This document shows positions 11,101 through 19,969 of a DNA stretch of 64,000 bases, piece after piece (the stretch's first letter is position 1; each line of letters begins with the position of its first letter). Location: contig OZ025722.1 in the NCBI GenBank assembly GCA_964019335.1, forward strand, positions 62,001-126,000. The letters run 5' to 3'. A model generated the notes under the pieces. That model worked only from the letters and a program-made list of their open reading frames with translations, ran no database searches and had not been told where the DNA came from. This DNA is from Diplonema japonicum. Lineage: Eukaryota; Euglenozoa; Diplonemea; Diplonemida; Diplonemidae. The position numbers were made by a program, and so were the translations under genes.

Positions 11101-12911
11101 GGAACACCTATTGGAGTTTAACAACTTCAAACAGATCCTTCTGTCCACCCTCGGGACAGAAGAGAGCAATTTTGGTGCTGTGGCCGCCACAGTGAAGGAA
11201 CTGAAGAGCACCGCGGAGCAGGTGCCCGCGTATCGGGAAACCATCGAATTGTTGGAGAGTAGTAATCAGTTGCTTAACAGCAAGACAGCTGAATGCACAG
11301 CAGCACTAAGCAGGAGGGAACAGGAGCTGTCCGTGTACGCAGAGCACAGCAGCAACCTTGAAGCCATCGCAAAACAACACTGCGGGATCAGTGGCGGCAC
11401 CTTTGCCGACGTGGTTGCATCGGTTGGGGAGGAACTGAAGCGAATGTCTGTGTGGCACGACAGCGGGAACACACCGCAGCCTAGCCCCACCAACGAGGGC
11501 AGCCACCTGGCGCATGCCCAACGGCAGATCAAGCAATTCACAGCGAAGATCGACGAACTGAACACGAAAATAAGCAATCTTGAAGCAGAGCTCGACAGGC
11601 TGCAGAACGTATGCCTGCAGGAAGCAGAGGTCGAGAATAAAATGCTGCTAAAGGAAATGAACACACTTAAAGAAAGGTTGGAGCAAGCACGAGTGGCCGA
11701 GGCGCAAAGAGACATCTACACACAGCATGCGGAACGCATGCACTCGCTGACCGTGAACCAGCTGGGGAAGAGGAAGTCTCGACAGCCAAGCACCTTGAAG
11801 CTGTGTTTAGACCTCTACAACTTCGACGAAGCGGGCAAGGATGGAAGCAACGAGAGCTCGCCTACCATGCTTGATGTCAGAGCCCCCACGCCACTCTCGC
11901 GAAAGGTGTCGCTGGACTGCGACCTGGCACTGCACTGTATTGAGATCACCAGCATTCCAGAAGAACCGGAGAGAGAGGTAGACCTCGAGACCTTAAAGAT
12001 GAGACTGAAACTGGTGGAGGAGGAGACCAACGTGCACCTGCAGGAAGTGGTGTCAGGCGAAGAGGAGATCATACTACGCATGAACACAATGCAGAGCAGG
12101 ATGTCAGTTGTCGAGATCGATGCGGCAGCAGCGGCCACTCAGTACGCCGATGCAAAGAAGCGTCTGGCTAGGTCAGAGGCAGAGGTCGAGGAACTCAAGA
12201 AGCAGATCTGTGACCTACAGGAGAACGAGACCGAAAGAAGCGTTGAGATCGACTTCCTGCAGACGGAGCAGTCGGATGGCAGGCAGCTGCAGATCGAACT
12301 CGAGCAGCACGCGGCGAAAATGGCATCACTAGAAATGGAGGTCGACGAACTGAAGTTGGCACTAGAGCAGGAAAAGAGTGAGAAAGACACGCTTGAGCGA
12401 CAAGTGGAAGACGCACACCAGAAGGACATAGAAGTAGAGAAGCTGAAGACGACTCTTGGCAGAGAACAAGTTGTGAATGAAGGGCTCAAAACGCAGATCC
12501 AAGAGGTGCGTGGGATCAACGTGAAAGCAACAGCTGCCTCCGATGCGCTCCGTGCGGAGTGTCAGAAGTTGCGGGGGCAGATCACAGACGTCACGCAGAA
12601 CGAGTACACATGGCTCTACACCGTCGCGGAGCTTGCAAACCTCGTCCCCAACGGGGACGAGGCATCTAGGGAGGCTATTGCAAATCTTCGGGAGCAGGTC
12701 ACCCTTTACATGAACTCCGCCCGTGAGAAGGAGAGCGAGTCTGAAATAAAGCAAGCAGCACCCCTCCCACCCTTCTCGGCAGAGGACAGCTTTGATGACA
12801 GTCTGCCACCACATGTTCTGTCGCTTCTGCTACGCAACTGGCGTGTCGAAGCGGTGAAGATGGAAAAACATACGGAGGCCGTGAGCATGGTATGCGGGGA
12901 AGAGAATCTAA

Positions 12912-12944
<33 letters not shown>

Positions 12945-14641
12945 AGGGCGTTGTGTCGCCTGACAGTTACACACCTGTTGCAGAGGATGAGCGGTTGATA
13001 AGCAACAGTCTAGCATCGGAGCTGGAAGCTTTGAAGGCGAAGCTGTGCGAGATATACGAATGGTACGGCAGCGTGAAAAACAACAGCACGGCAGCCAACA
13101 ACAAAACCTGCAGCGCGTTGGGCGAAGAAGTAGCCTCACCCCACGGAGGAGCCTTGCCGCCCGTGAGGTCGGGAACACCCCTGCACTACCAGTACAGGTC
13201 GAGGTCCGTGACGCCATGCTTCGCTGCGGAAGACGAGGGCAATCAAATGGGAATGGCGGTGGATGGGAAACAAGAACCATGCTGGGGACGAATGGTGTGC
13301 CTGGAGACGGGATGGTGGGTGGCCGACACAAGGGGCATCGCAGACGATGTCAAGCAACGTGTGGAAGAAGGTCTGCGCGAAGTTGCCGAGTCAACCACAG
13401 CACCACACATATGGAAGGAAGACAACACCGCAGACGGTGTGGCGGGCACAGAGTCGGGCGAGATGCTCGCAGGCGCCTGCAACACAATGCTGACCCACGC
13501 TACTACAGAACCCATCTATTCAGTCCTCCTTTCAATCCTCGAACCCGGTGTTGAGGCTACCCTCCTTCATCTTACTTCAATACTATCAGCTCTCCCATCA
13601 CGCGAGTCCCTCCCTCTTCTTTCTGACGCGGATGTCCTACTACTCTTCCTTGCTTCTCTGTCATGCCACGAGCTCGATGCTGTGTTGGACAAAACACCAG
13701 GGACCCACTCCACTTCGGTGAAACAGTTAATCGAATCAACTCCGAGACAGCTTCTGCAGGACCCAGCCTCGGCATCGTCGTACGGCTGTGCAGTGACGTC
13801 GGTCCTCCACAACATCTTGTCGCTCGACAATGATGTCCCGTCCATGGTGTACAGGGAGATGCTTGTAACGGAAGACATTGCAGAGGACCACTCCGCCCAA
13901 CTGGAGGGTAGTTACTACGGTTGGGCAGCCCCAACCATCGTGAAAGACAGCAGGGACCATTTCCCTTCATCTTCGAGGGATAGGAAGAAATTGACGCCGT
14001 TGGTGTTTCTCATAACGGGTTTGGAAAAGGGGGCGAGGCTGCCGCACCGCCCCGGTGAAATATTGCTCCCCCCGTTTTCATATTTCATGGTGGAGTCGGT
14101 TCGAGAGAACGAGGAGAAGGTCACGATGGTCACAATGCGGTGGGAGGGTATAGGGTCGGAGACGGGGGTTAGAAACGATGGCTTGTATCTCCTTCATGAC
14201 CTTGAGATGGGTGCAGCCATGGCTCACAAAGGAGGAGTGATCCAGCTCCCTGTTGAGAAGATTAAAAAAAAGCTAGGGCTTGGGAAAATCGAAGCCGATC
14301 TGGTGTGTGAACGAGAACGGAGCAACAAGCTCCGCGAGGCCCTCGACGAAGCTGTCGGAAGCTGCGAAAACAAAGAAGCGCTCTGCGAAAAACTTCAAAA
14401 ATACGAAAAAGAAATCGCACGCCTCAAAGAGGACCTTCAAGATGAAACCACGTTCAGCCGAAACCTCGAGGCCTCCCTTGCTGCCATCCAACGACAGAAA
14501 ACAAGCATCAAGGCACGGTCACCTGCAACTTCGAAGCTTGCGACACCTTCACCCAAAAAACCAGTACCCACTACACCCGAAGACAAGCGGACTTACTCAT
14601 CTTCCTCCTCTTCTGAAAAAACCGCGAAACGGTGGAAGTAA
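8159..14641 (+). CDS. Giant coiled-coil protein with possible degenerate ADP-ribosyltransferase-like domain
   Basis: 2,141 residues after removing one 57-nt intron (12890-12946). Residues about 80-1580 are almost continuous heptad-rich coiled coil (Glu, Lys, Gln, Leu), with a short Trp/Arg-rich break near residue 330. Near the C-terminus is a globular region. It has VYREM at about residue 1877, then YYGWAAPT, then RPGEILLPPFSYFMVESV at about 1945. This order resembles the R-S-E class of mono-ADP-ribosyltransferases (Arg strand, F-x-STS strand, ExE before LxPPxxxFxV). The STS is replaced by AAPT and the first Glu of ExE is lost, so activity is doubtful. A final coiled coil and Ser-rich tail follow. 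The long coiled coil suggests a structural cytoskeletal, flagellar or Golgi tether; the cellular site is unknown. The ATG at 8159 is the first after the acceptor CAG at 8139. The protein may end a few residues later if GTAAAA at 14638 is used as a donor. Confidence 0.75.
12890..12946 (+). other. Cis-intron with A32 run, frame-preserving
   Basis: GTATGCGGGG, an A run of about 31, then CAG; 57 nt, a multiple of three, so the surrounding frame stays open with or without splicing. It shares the donor GTATG and a homopolymer core with the other introns here. If retained it would encode a poly-lysine block. Confidence 0.6.
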
Positions 14642-14849
14642 AAAAAAAAAAAAAAAGGAAAAAAACCATCTCTTCTTTTCTTTTTTTTTATATTCTTTTA
14701 GATGTTTAGAATGCACATATTAACACCTCTTTCCCCCCCCCCAACAAAAAAGAACCCCCCCCGACAAAAAAACTACAAACAAATAGAGACAATATTCCAC
14801 TCGTTGTTCTTTCTTTTTTTTTTTCTGTTTCTTTTTTTTTTTTTTTTTG

Positions 14850-15611
14850 GAGGTGGAGCAGAGGCTGCTCTCGATCGGGTGGGCGGCACAAGCGGTACGC
14901 GTGCTAGCAAGTGGCAGGAAGACGTGCACGTGGCTGGTTGCGTCGGAGGCTGAACCGCCTGGCCTTCTGTTCGGGAGCGGCGACGAGCAGTGGGTGATCC
15001 GGCCGCATAACGGGGAGGGTGACCTGCTGAAGCACTCCACATGGGGGAGCAGAGGTGGGCCGAGGAAACCGACGCCAGCCTCTCCACCTGCTGCCAAGAA
15101 GAGCACGAAGTCGAATGACTTCCCCCCCCTACGAACCGCCGCGCAGCCTCGACCTGCCAAGCAACCGAAGCAACCGAAGCGGGACGGCGAAGCTGAGCAG
15201 TCGTTCCACTCGTGGTGGCAGGCCAAGGAGGCCGAGTTCGCGGAGAAGGATCGCCGACACGAGGAGACGATGGCGAAGCTCCATCACGAACAGCAGAGGA
15301 GGCAGGCTGACCAGGAGGCCATGTCGAAGGCGCTACGGGACGCACTGAACAAGATTGTCCGGATGCAAGAGGAGCAGGAGCGAACGCAAGCCCGGCTGAT
15401 GGAGGTGGAGCAGCAGCTTACCGAGTTGGCGGCGGTTGCGCTGACAAGCAGTGGCAGCAGGAAGAGAACGGCAGGCGGTGAAGAAAAAGGCGGGAAGGTG
15501 TCGAAGTCCGGCGCGAGGTCCACAGCGAGCACCCCCACGCAGATGGCGGTCGACCCGCAGCACCCAACCACCCCGCTGCTGCTGCCCCAAGGGCCGGCGC
15601 AACAACAATAG
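14850..15611 (+). CDS. Retrotransposon ORF1, 5'-truncated
   Basis: 253 codons are open from the T17 junction to a TAG. No methionine occurs until well inside the frame. The readable part has a short globular N-terminal region, then a Lys/Pro-rich linker, a coiled coil of about 70 residues (Gln/Glu/Arg-rich) and a basic SRKRTAGG segment followed by a Thr/Pro tail. It has no CCHC knuckles. ORF1 proteins of non-LTR elements are RNA-binding chaperones, and the coiled coil would trimerise or multimerise the protein. It stops 21 nt before the ORF2 ATG, so ORF2 translation would need reinitiation or its own splice-leader site. Confidence 0.65.
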   Translation, partial: EVEQRLLSIGWAAQAVRVLASGRKTCTWLVASEAEPPGLLFGSGDEQWVIRPHNGEGDLLKHSTWGSRGGPRKPTPASPPAAKKSTKSNDFPPLRTAAQPRPAKQPKQPKRDGEAEQSFHSWWQAKEAEFAEKDRRHEETMAKLHHEQQRRQADQEAMSKALRDALNKIVRMQEEQERTQARLMEVEQQLTELAAVALTSSGSRKRTAGGEEKGGKVSKSGARSTASTPTQMAVDPQHPTTPLLLPQGPAQQQ

Positions 15612-15632
15612 CAATTACAGTTGTCGGCAGGG

Positions 15633-18600
15633 ATGAGTGGAGGAAGCGCTAGTGGCCCACCTCTGCTCGATGACGTGCTCCGGATCACATCGATCAACGT
15701 CGGGTCGCTGCACAACAAGCTCCCGCAGGTCCTCGCAACACAAGATGAAATCGTATGCCTGCAGGAGACCAAGCTCACTGAACACGGTCAGCACCAGCTA
15801 TCGCAGGCGATCGATGAGGGCGGGTATCACCCCCTATGGGGCCGCGCTCAGGAAGGCATGCCAGACAGAGCAGGGGTACTCAATCCGAATCTTGGGCAAA
15901 GGGGAGGCGTCGCGGTGCTGACAAAGAAAGGCAGACCTGCCATCGTAGCTCCTGCGTCGGGGATCACTGTGCAACCGAACAGGTGGCTGCACACCATGAT
16001 AAACGTGGATGGCCGCGATCTATGGGTCCACGTCATCACGGTGTATTGCAGTGCCGGTTACTACGGGAAGGATGACAGGGAGCGACTCCTGCACGCGCTG
16101 CTCGTTGACCTGAGGGCTAGGCTTGGGGAGGTGCCGATCCTGATCTTGGGGGATTTGAACACGGACGTTTCCGGGTCGGCGACGCTGAGGCACGCAGTGG
16201 AAAACGACTGGGTCGATGTCGGAGCACTTCAGGCCGAGAAGGACGGAAGGAGACCTGACCACACCTTTGAGCGACCCGGGACGGAGACTAAGACGCGGAT
16301 AGACTTTGTCCTAGCCAACGCAGTGGCTGCCGGGGCGCTGAAACGCTTCTGGACGCACAAGAGGGTAAGGACTGGGGAGCATCTGTGCCTTTCTGTTGAG
16401 CTCTTCACACCGACGCTCAAGAAACGGACAAAGCGGTTTTTCCTCCCGAGGGAACTACCGGTGGGAGCGGTAACGCCTGACACTGAGCTTGACCAAGAGC
16501 TTGCTGACGACGACGTGCTCCGTCATGCTGCCGACAACAGGGACGTGGGAGGCCTCTACACCGTGCTGAGCTGCGCAACCGAGCGGTACATGCTGTCCGC
16601 CGCCGGGGTGACGAATGTGAAGCCGTTCGTAGGCAGGGGGGAACCACGGGAGCTGTCGGAGAAGATGGTGGCGGCGAAGTCGACTGGGACGTCAGGAGGG
16701 GCGGCCGCGCGGGACCAGACGATGCACGGCAACCTGAAGAGGAAGATTCAGGCTCTCAGGATCGGGCTGAACGAGGCGCTGCTGCGGGGTGGACCAGGAA
16801 CGCTGCCGGCGATGCTGCATGGGACGTGGAAGAACATCGTGAAGCTGGCCGGGAAGATGCGCCTCGGGGTCGTGCTGGACGAAGATCTCCTACGGGGACC
16901 CAGCCTGGAAGCCGCGCTGGTGGGACTGCAGGAGCTGGAGGCTGCAGCGGACCAGGGTGACATGGAAACGGTGAAGCAGCAGCGTCTGGAGAACGAGGCA
17001 AGATACAGGAAGCGGGTGGCGGCTGATTTCCGTGACGACAGACGGCGTATCGTGGCGTACGTCAAGGGGAACAAGGAAGCCCACACACTGGCAGTTGCGA
17101 AAGAGGACAGTAGGTTGACGGTAGATCTGGAGGAGATCGACGCACTGATGAGGGGGGCGTGGGCCTCTGTCTTCCACCTGTACCCGAACAAGAGCGACCG
17201 GCCCTCCTACGCTGCCTTCAAGGAGAGGTATGGCAAGTATGTCGACGGGCACCCCATGGAACTGGAACCGATCACGGGTGGCGACCTCAGGGAGGTGCTG
17301 AACAGTAGGCCGGCGAGAGGAACCCCGGGTGTGGACGGCTGGAGGATCGCGGAGCTGAAGGCTATACCTGACGCGCTGCTGGAGAGGTGGGCGCAGCTCT
17401 TCAACATCATCGAGGAGACCGGCGAATGGCCGGAGGCGCTACTGACGGCACTCGTCTCCCTGATACCCAAGGGTGAGGACAGATCCCCGCTGAACCATCG
17501 GCCGATCACGGTCACCAGCGCTGTGTACAGGCTGTGGGCGACGACGAGGATGAGGCGCATCTTGGTCTGGCAGGAGTCGTGGGCGCACACGTCACAGCAC
17601 GGTTTCAGGTCGAGGAGAGGGACGGACACGCTGCTGCTGGAGCTGACGACGCAACTCGAGGAAGCCCTGCTGTCGGGCACACCGATGCACGGTCTCGCAC
17701 TGGACTTTGTCAAGTGCTTCGACCGCATCCCGCGGGAGGTGGCACTTGGACTGATGGGGGACCTGGGGCTACATCAGAACATACTGCGGCCGCTGACGAC
17801 GATGTACGAGTCCCTCAGGCGGAGGTTCAAGTACCCGACAGGGGTGGGTGACGAGTTCGCCACATCGAACGGCATCTTGCAGGGGTGCCCGATCTCGGTG
17901 GTGATGGTGAACGCGCTGGTGGGGGTGATGGTGAGGGCGATCATGGCGGAGGTGCCCGGGGCAGATTCCCTGTCGTACGCAGATGACGTGTACCTGATTG
18001 CAGCTCTGCTCAGCGCACTGGAGAAGGCGGCAGCGGGGGTAGGTGAATTCTCTCTGCTAACGGGGATGAGTCTCAACCTCAAGAAGACGGACATGTTCTC
18101 CACAGAAGGGTCCGGGTCGGTGAAGTGTGGGCGGGAAGTGCTTGCAGCCAAGACGGAGATCAGCGCCCTGGGCATCAAGGTTTGCATGGACGGCGAGCAC
18201 AGGGCCAAGCCCCTTGTGGGAATGGAGCGGGCGTGCGGAAGGCTGGCTGCCATGCCGTTGGGATTCTCACAGAAGGCAAGGATCATCTCCAGCTCCATCC
18301 TCCCCTCTTGCCTCTACGGTGTTGCGTATGCCCCCCCCTCGAAAGTGGATGCAGGCACAATCCGGTCGAGAGTAGCGACATGCCTCTGGGGACCGAAGTT
18401 CAAGATGCGCTCACCGTGTGCTGTAGCGAACATCTTGCTGCCGGGGCACACGACGGACCCGCTGGTGGTGACGCTTTATCGACTGTTGTGCACGGTGGTG
18501 AAGGTTGGTAGGTCGGATGCAGAGCTGTGGGACCGGATGGGAAGGTGTGCCGCCCTGTACCTGCAGAGCGACGTGGAGGCCCAGGGACCAGTGGGAACCC

Positions 18601-19745
18601 TAGTGAGACGATGGCTGCCGGCGGTCGGGAAGAGCTGGAGTTTTGTGGAAGGGCTGCGTACCACGACCGAGCGGGAACGCAAACACGAGATCCGCCGAGT
18701 GGCACGGGCCATGACAGCAGCGGAACAAGCAGAAGGGAGGACCTCCTACAGCGGCATGCCAGAGGGGGCCGACCCGGTCACGAACGGGTGGTGGAGGGCG
18801 CTCGCGAACAACCCGATGGCGGCGTACAGGTTGAGGAGGCTGATTGCTGGGGCGGTGTTTGCGGTGTACCCTGCGGTGCGGGGAGTGGCGGAGGGGCCGG
18901 ACAACCCGCTGCAGCACCTCTGTGACGTGTGTGGGGAGCGTTACGGCAGCTACACCGAGGTGCTGGAGCACGCCCTCTGGCGATGCGAACTCGGAGATGC
19001 GGTGCGGGGCAAGGCAGAGTATGCGAGTCTCGACCCGGCGACCATGCCGAACGCGACGACGCTCCACGGGATAGTGCCCAGGGGATGCCAAGACAAGCCG
19101 AGGGCCCTGTTGGTGCAAAGGTACCTGCTGGAGGTGGTCACACTGAGGGATACGGCGGTGGAAGCGAACCGCGCATTGCAGACGCAGACATACCCGTGGC
19201 GGGTGGTCGTGACGGGAAGGGCACACCCGACGCCGACGGTGGCCGAATTACGTGGGCTGGGAGCATCGGGGAAGGTGATGGACAGGCTGCTGGGGCCGGT
19301 GCTGAGGTGGCTGAGTGGCTTGCTGTGGGATGACGCCCCTGGACGGCACACGACGGTTACGACGCTGGAGCTTGCCCTCGACTTCGAGCGGGAGACGGAG
19401 CTGCCGCTAGACGACGGCGGGGAAGTGGGCAAGGTGGAGGACCTGGGCGTCAAGGCAAGGAGGCTGAGGTATGTGCTGAGACGTGTCCAGGACCTGTACC
19501 ACGCTGATGGCAGAAGGACGGCGTTCCCAGCAGCGCGAGTGGATCGCGTCAACTCCCTGCGCTGTATAGGAGGACCGACCACACACGGGTATGACAGGAG
19601 GCCAGTACTCCCGGAGCGAACCATGAGCAGCATCGAAGGCTTGCGTGACACGTACCTGTCGCAGACCCCGACAAGGCTGCCCCGCAGTTTTACCACCGCA
19701 GTAGGAACCCGCCAGAGCCCCCAGAACGGGGACAACGGGGACTAA
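15633..19745 (+). CDS. Retrotransposon ORF2: APE endonuclease-reverse transcriptase
   Basis: 1,370 residues without a disabling stop. The N-terminal domain has apurinic-endonuclease motifs: SINV at residue 20, LQET at 43-46 with the metal-binding Glu, GDLN near 173, RIDFVLAN near 225, and a His in the GEHLCLSV block. The central RT has GTPGVDGW, a fingers SLIPKG motif, LDFVKCFDRIP with the first catalytic Asp, LQGCPIS, and YADD near residue 781 carrying the catalytic Asp pair. Near residue 1097 a C-x2-C...H-x4-C zinc finger (CDVCG ... LEHALWRC) matches the C-terminal finger of APE-type non-LTR elements. The protein would nick DNA and prime cDNA synthesis from the nick in the nucleus. The intact frame suggests recent activity. 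The ATG at 15633 is the first in frame. Confidence 0.93.
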   Translation: MSGGSASGPPLLDDVLRITSINVGSLHNKLPQVLATQDEIVCLQETKLTEHGQHQLSQAIDEGGYHPLWGRAQEGMPDRAGVLNPNLGQRGGVAVLTKKGRPAIVAPASGITVQPNRWLHTMINVDGRDLWVHVITVYCSAGYYGKDDRERLLHALLVDLRARLGEVPILILGDLNTDVSGSATLRHAVENDWVDVGALQAEKDGRRPDHTFERPGTETKTRIDFVLANAVAAGALKRFWTHKRVRTGEHLCLSVELFTPTLKKRTKRFFLPRELPVGAVTPDTELDQELADDDVLRHAADNRDVGGLYTVLSCATERYMLSAAGVTNVKPFVGRGEPRELSEKMVAAKSTGTSGGAAARDQTMHGNLKRKIQALRIGLNEALLRGGPGTLPAMLHGTWKNIVKLAGKMRLGVVLDEDLLRGPSLEAALVGLQELEAAADQGDMETVKQQRLENEARYRKRVAADFRDDRRRIVAYVKGNKEAHTLAVAKEDSRLTVDLEEIDALMRGAWASVFHLYPNKSDRPSYAAFKERYGKYVDGHPMELEPITGGDLREVLNSRPARGTPGVDGWRIAELKAIPDALLERWAQLFNIIEETGEWPEALLTALVSLIPKGEDRSPLNHRPITVTSAVYRLWATTRMRRILVWQESWAHTSQHGFRSRRGTDTLLLELTTQLEEALLSGTPMHGLALDFVKCFDRIPREVALGLMGDLGLHQNILRPLTTMYESLRRRFKYPTGVGDEFATSNGILQGCPISVVMVNALVGVMVRAIMAEVPGADSLSYADDVYLIAALLSALEKAAAGVGEFSLLTGMSLNLKKTDMFSTEGSGSVKCGREVLAAKTEISALGIKVCMDGEHRAKPLVGMERACGRLAAMPLGFSQKARIISSSILPSCLYGVAYAPPSKVDAGTIRSRVATCLWGPKFKMRSPCAVANILLPGHTTDPLVVTLYRLLCTVVKVGRSDAELWDRMGRCAALYLQSDVEAQGPVGTLVRRWLPAVGKSWSFVEGLRTTTERERKHEIRRVARAMTAAEQAEGRTSYSGMPEGADPVTNGWWRALANNPMAAYRLRRLIAGAVFAVYPAVRGVAEGPDNPLQHLCDVCGERYGSYTEVLEHALWRCELGDAVRGKAEYASLDPATMPNATTLHGIVPRGCQDKPRALLVQRYLLEVVTLRDTAVEANRALQTQTYPWRVVVTGRAHPTPTVAELRGLGASGKVMDRLLGPVLRWLSGLLWDDAPGRHTTVTTLELALDFERETELPLDDGGEVGKVEDLGVKARRLRYVLRRVQDLYHADGRRTAFPAARVDRVNSLRCIGGPTTHGYDRRPVLPERTMSSIEGLRDTYLSQTPTRLPRSFTTAVGTRQSPQNGDNGD

Positions 19746-19792
19746 GAACAGCGCGGCCGGTGAGCGCAAAAACGCATACCTTAAAAGAATAG

Positions 19793-19856
19793 TTTTTTTT
19801 TTTTTTTTCCATTCTCCCTTTCCCCCTGCTTTTATATTAGTGCCAATATTCCCTCC

Positions 19857-19895
<39 letters not shown>

Positions 19896-19969
19896 CCCTC
19901 CAACTTTTTTTTTTCTTTTTCTTTATCATGGAAAGAGTTTTATAATTCATCAAAGAAAGGCGGAGAAGG
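19793..19969. repeat. T-tract spacer
   Basis: T16 at 19793-19808 abuts the retrotransposon and T36 lies at 19860-19895. The remaining bases are pyrimidine-rich and end in AAAG about 25 nt before the next ATG. Confidence 0.7.

Larger units (their letters stand above)
14849..19792 (+). mobile_element. Non-LTR retrotransposon, 5'-truncated, between two T tracts
   Basis: The element carries a truncated ORF1 (14850-15611) and an intact ORF2 with endonuclease and reverse transcriptase. It begins immediately after T17 (14832-14848) and ends with AAAAGAATAG immediately before T16 (19793-19808). There is no 3' poly-A tail. ORF1 is open right up to the T17 junction with no ATG near its start, which is what 5' truncation during target-primed reverse transcription produces. 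The flanking T runs may be the target and its duplication. GC content is clearly higher than in the flanking spacer. Confidence 0.85.

Noticed and set aside
8300-13900. Long antisense open frames opposite the giant coiled-coil gene
   Set aside because: They mirror Glu/Lys/Gln-rich codons as Leu/Ser/Phe-rich text, have no acceptor signals on the - strand and no domains.
14638-14700. Extra intron at the end of the giant coiled-coil gene
   Set aside because: GTAAAA...TTTTAG would fit, but it adds only a few residues without homology; the plain TAA stop is simpler.
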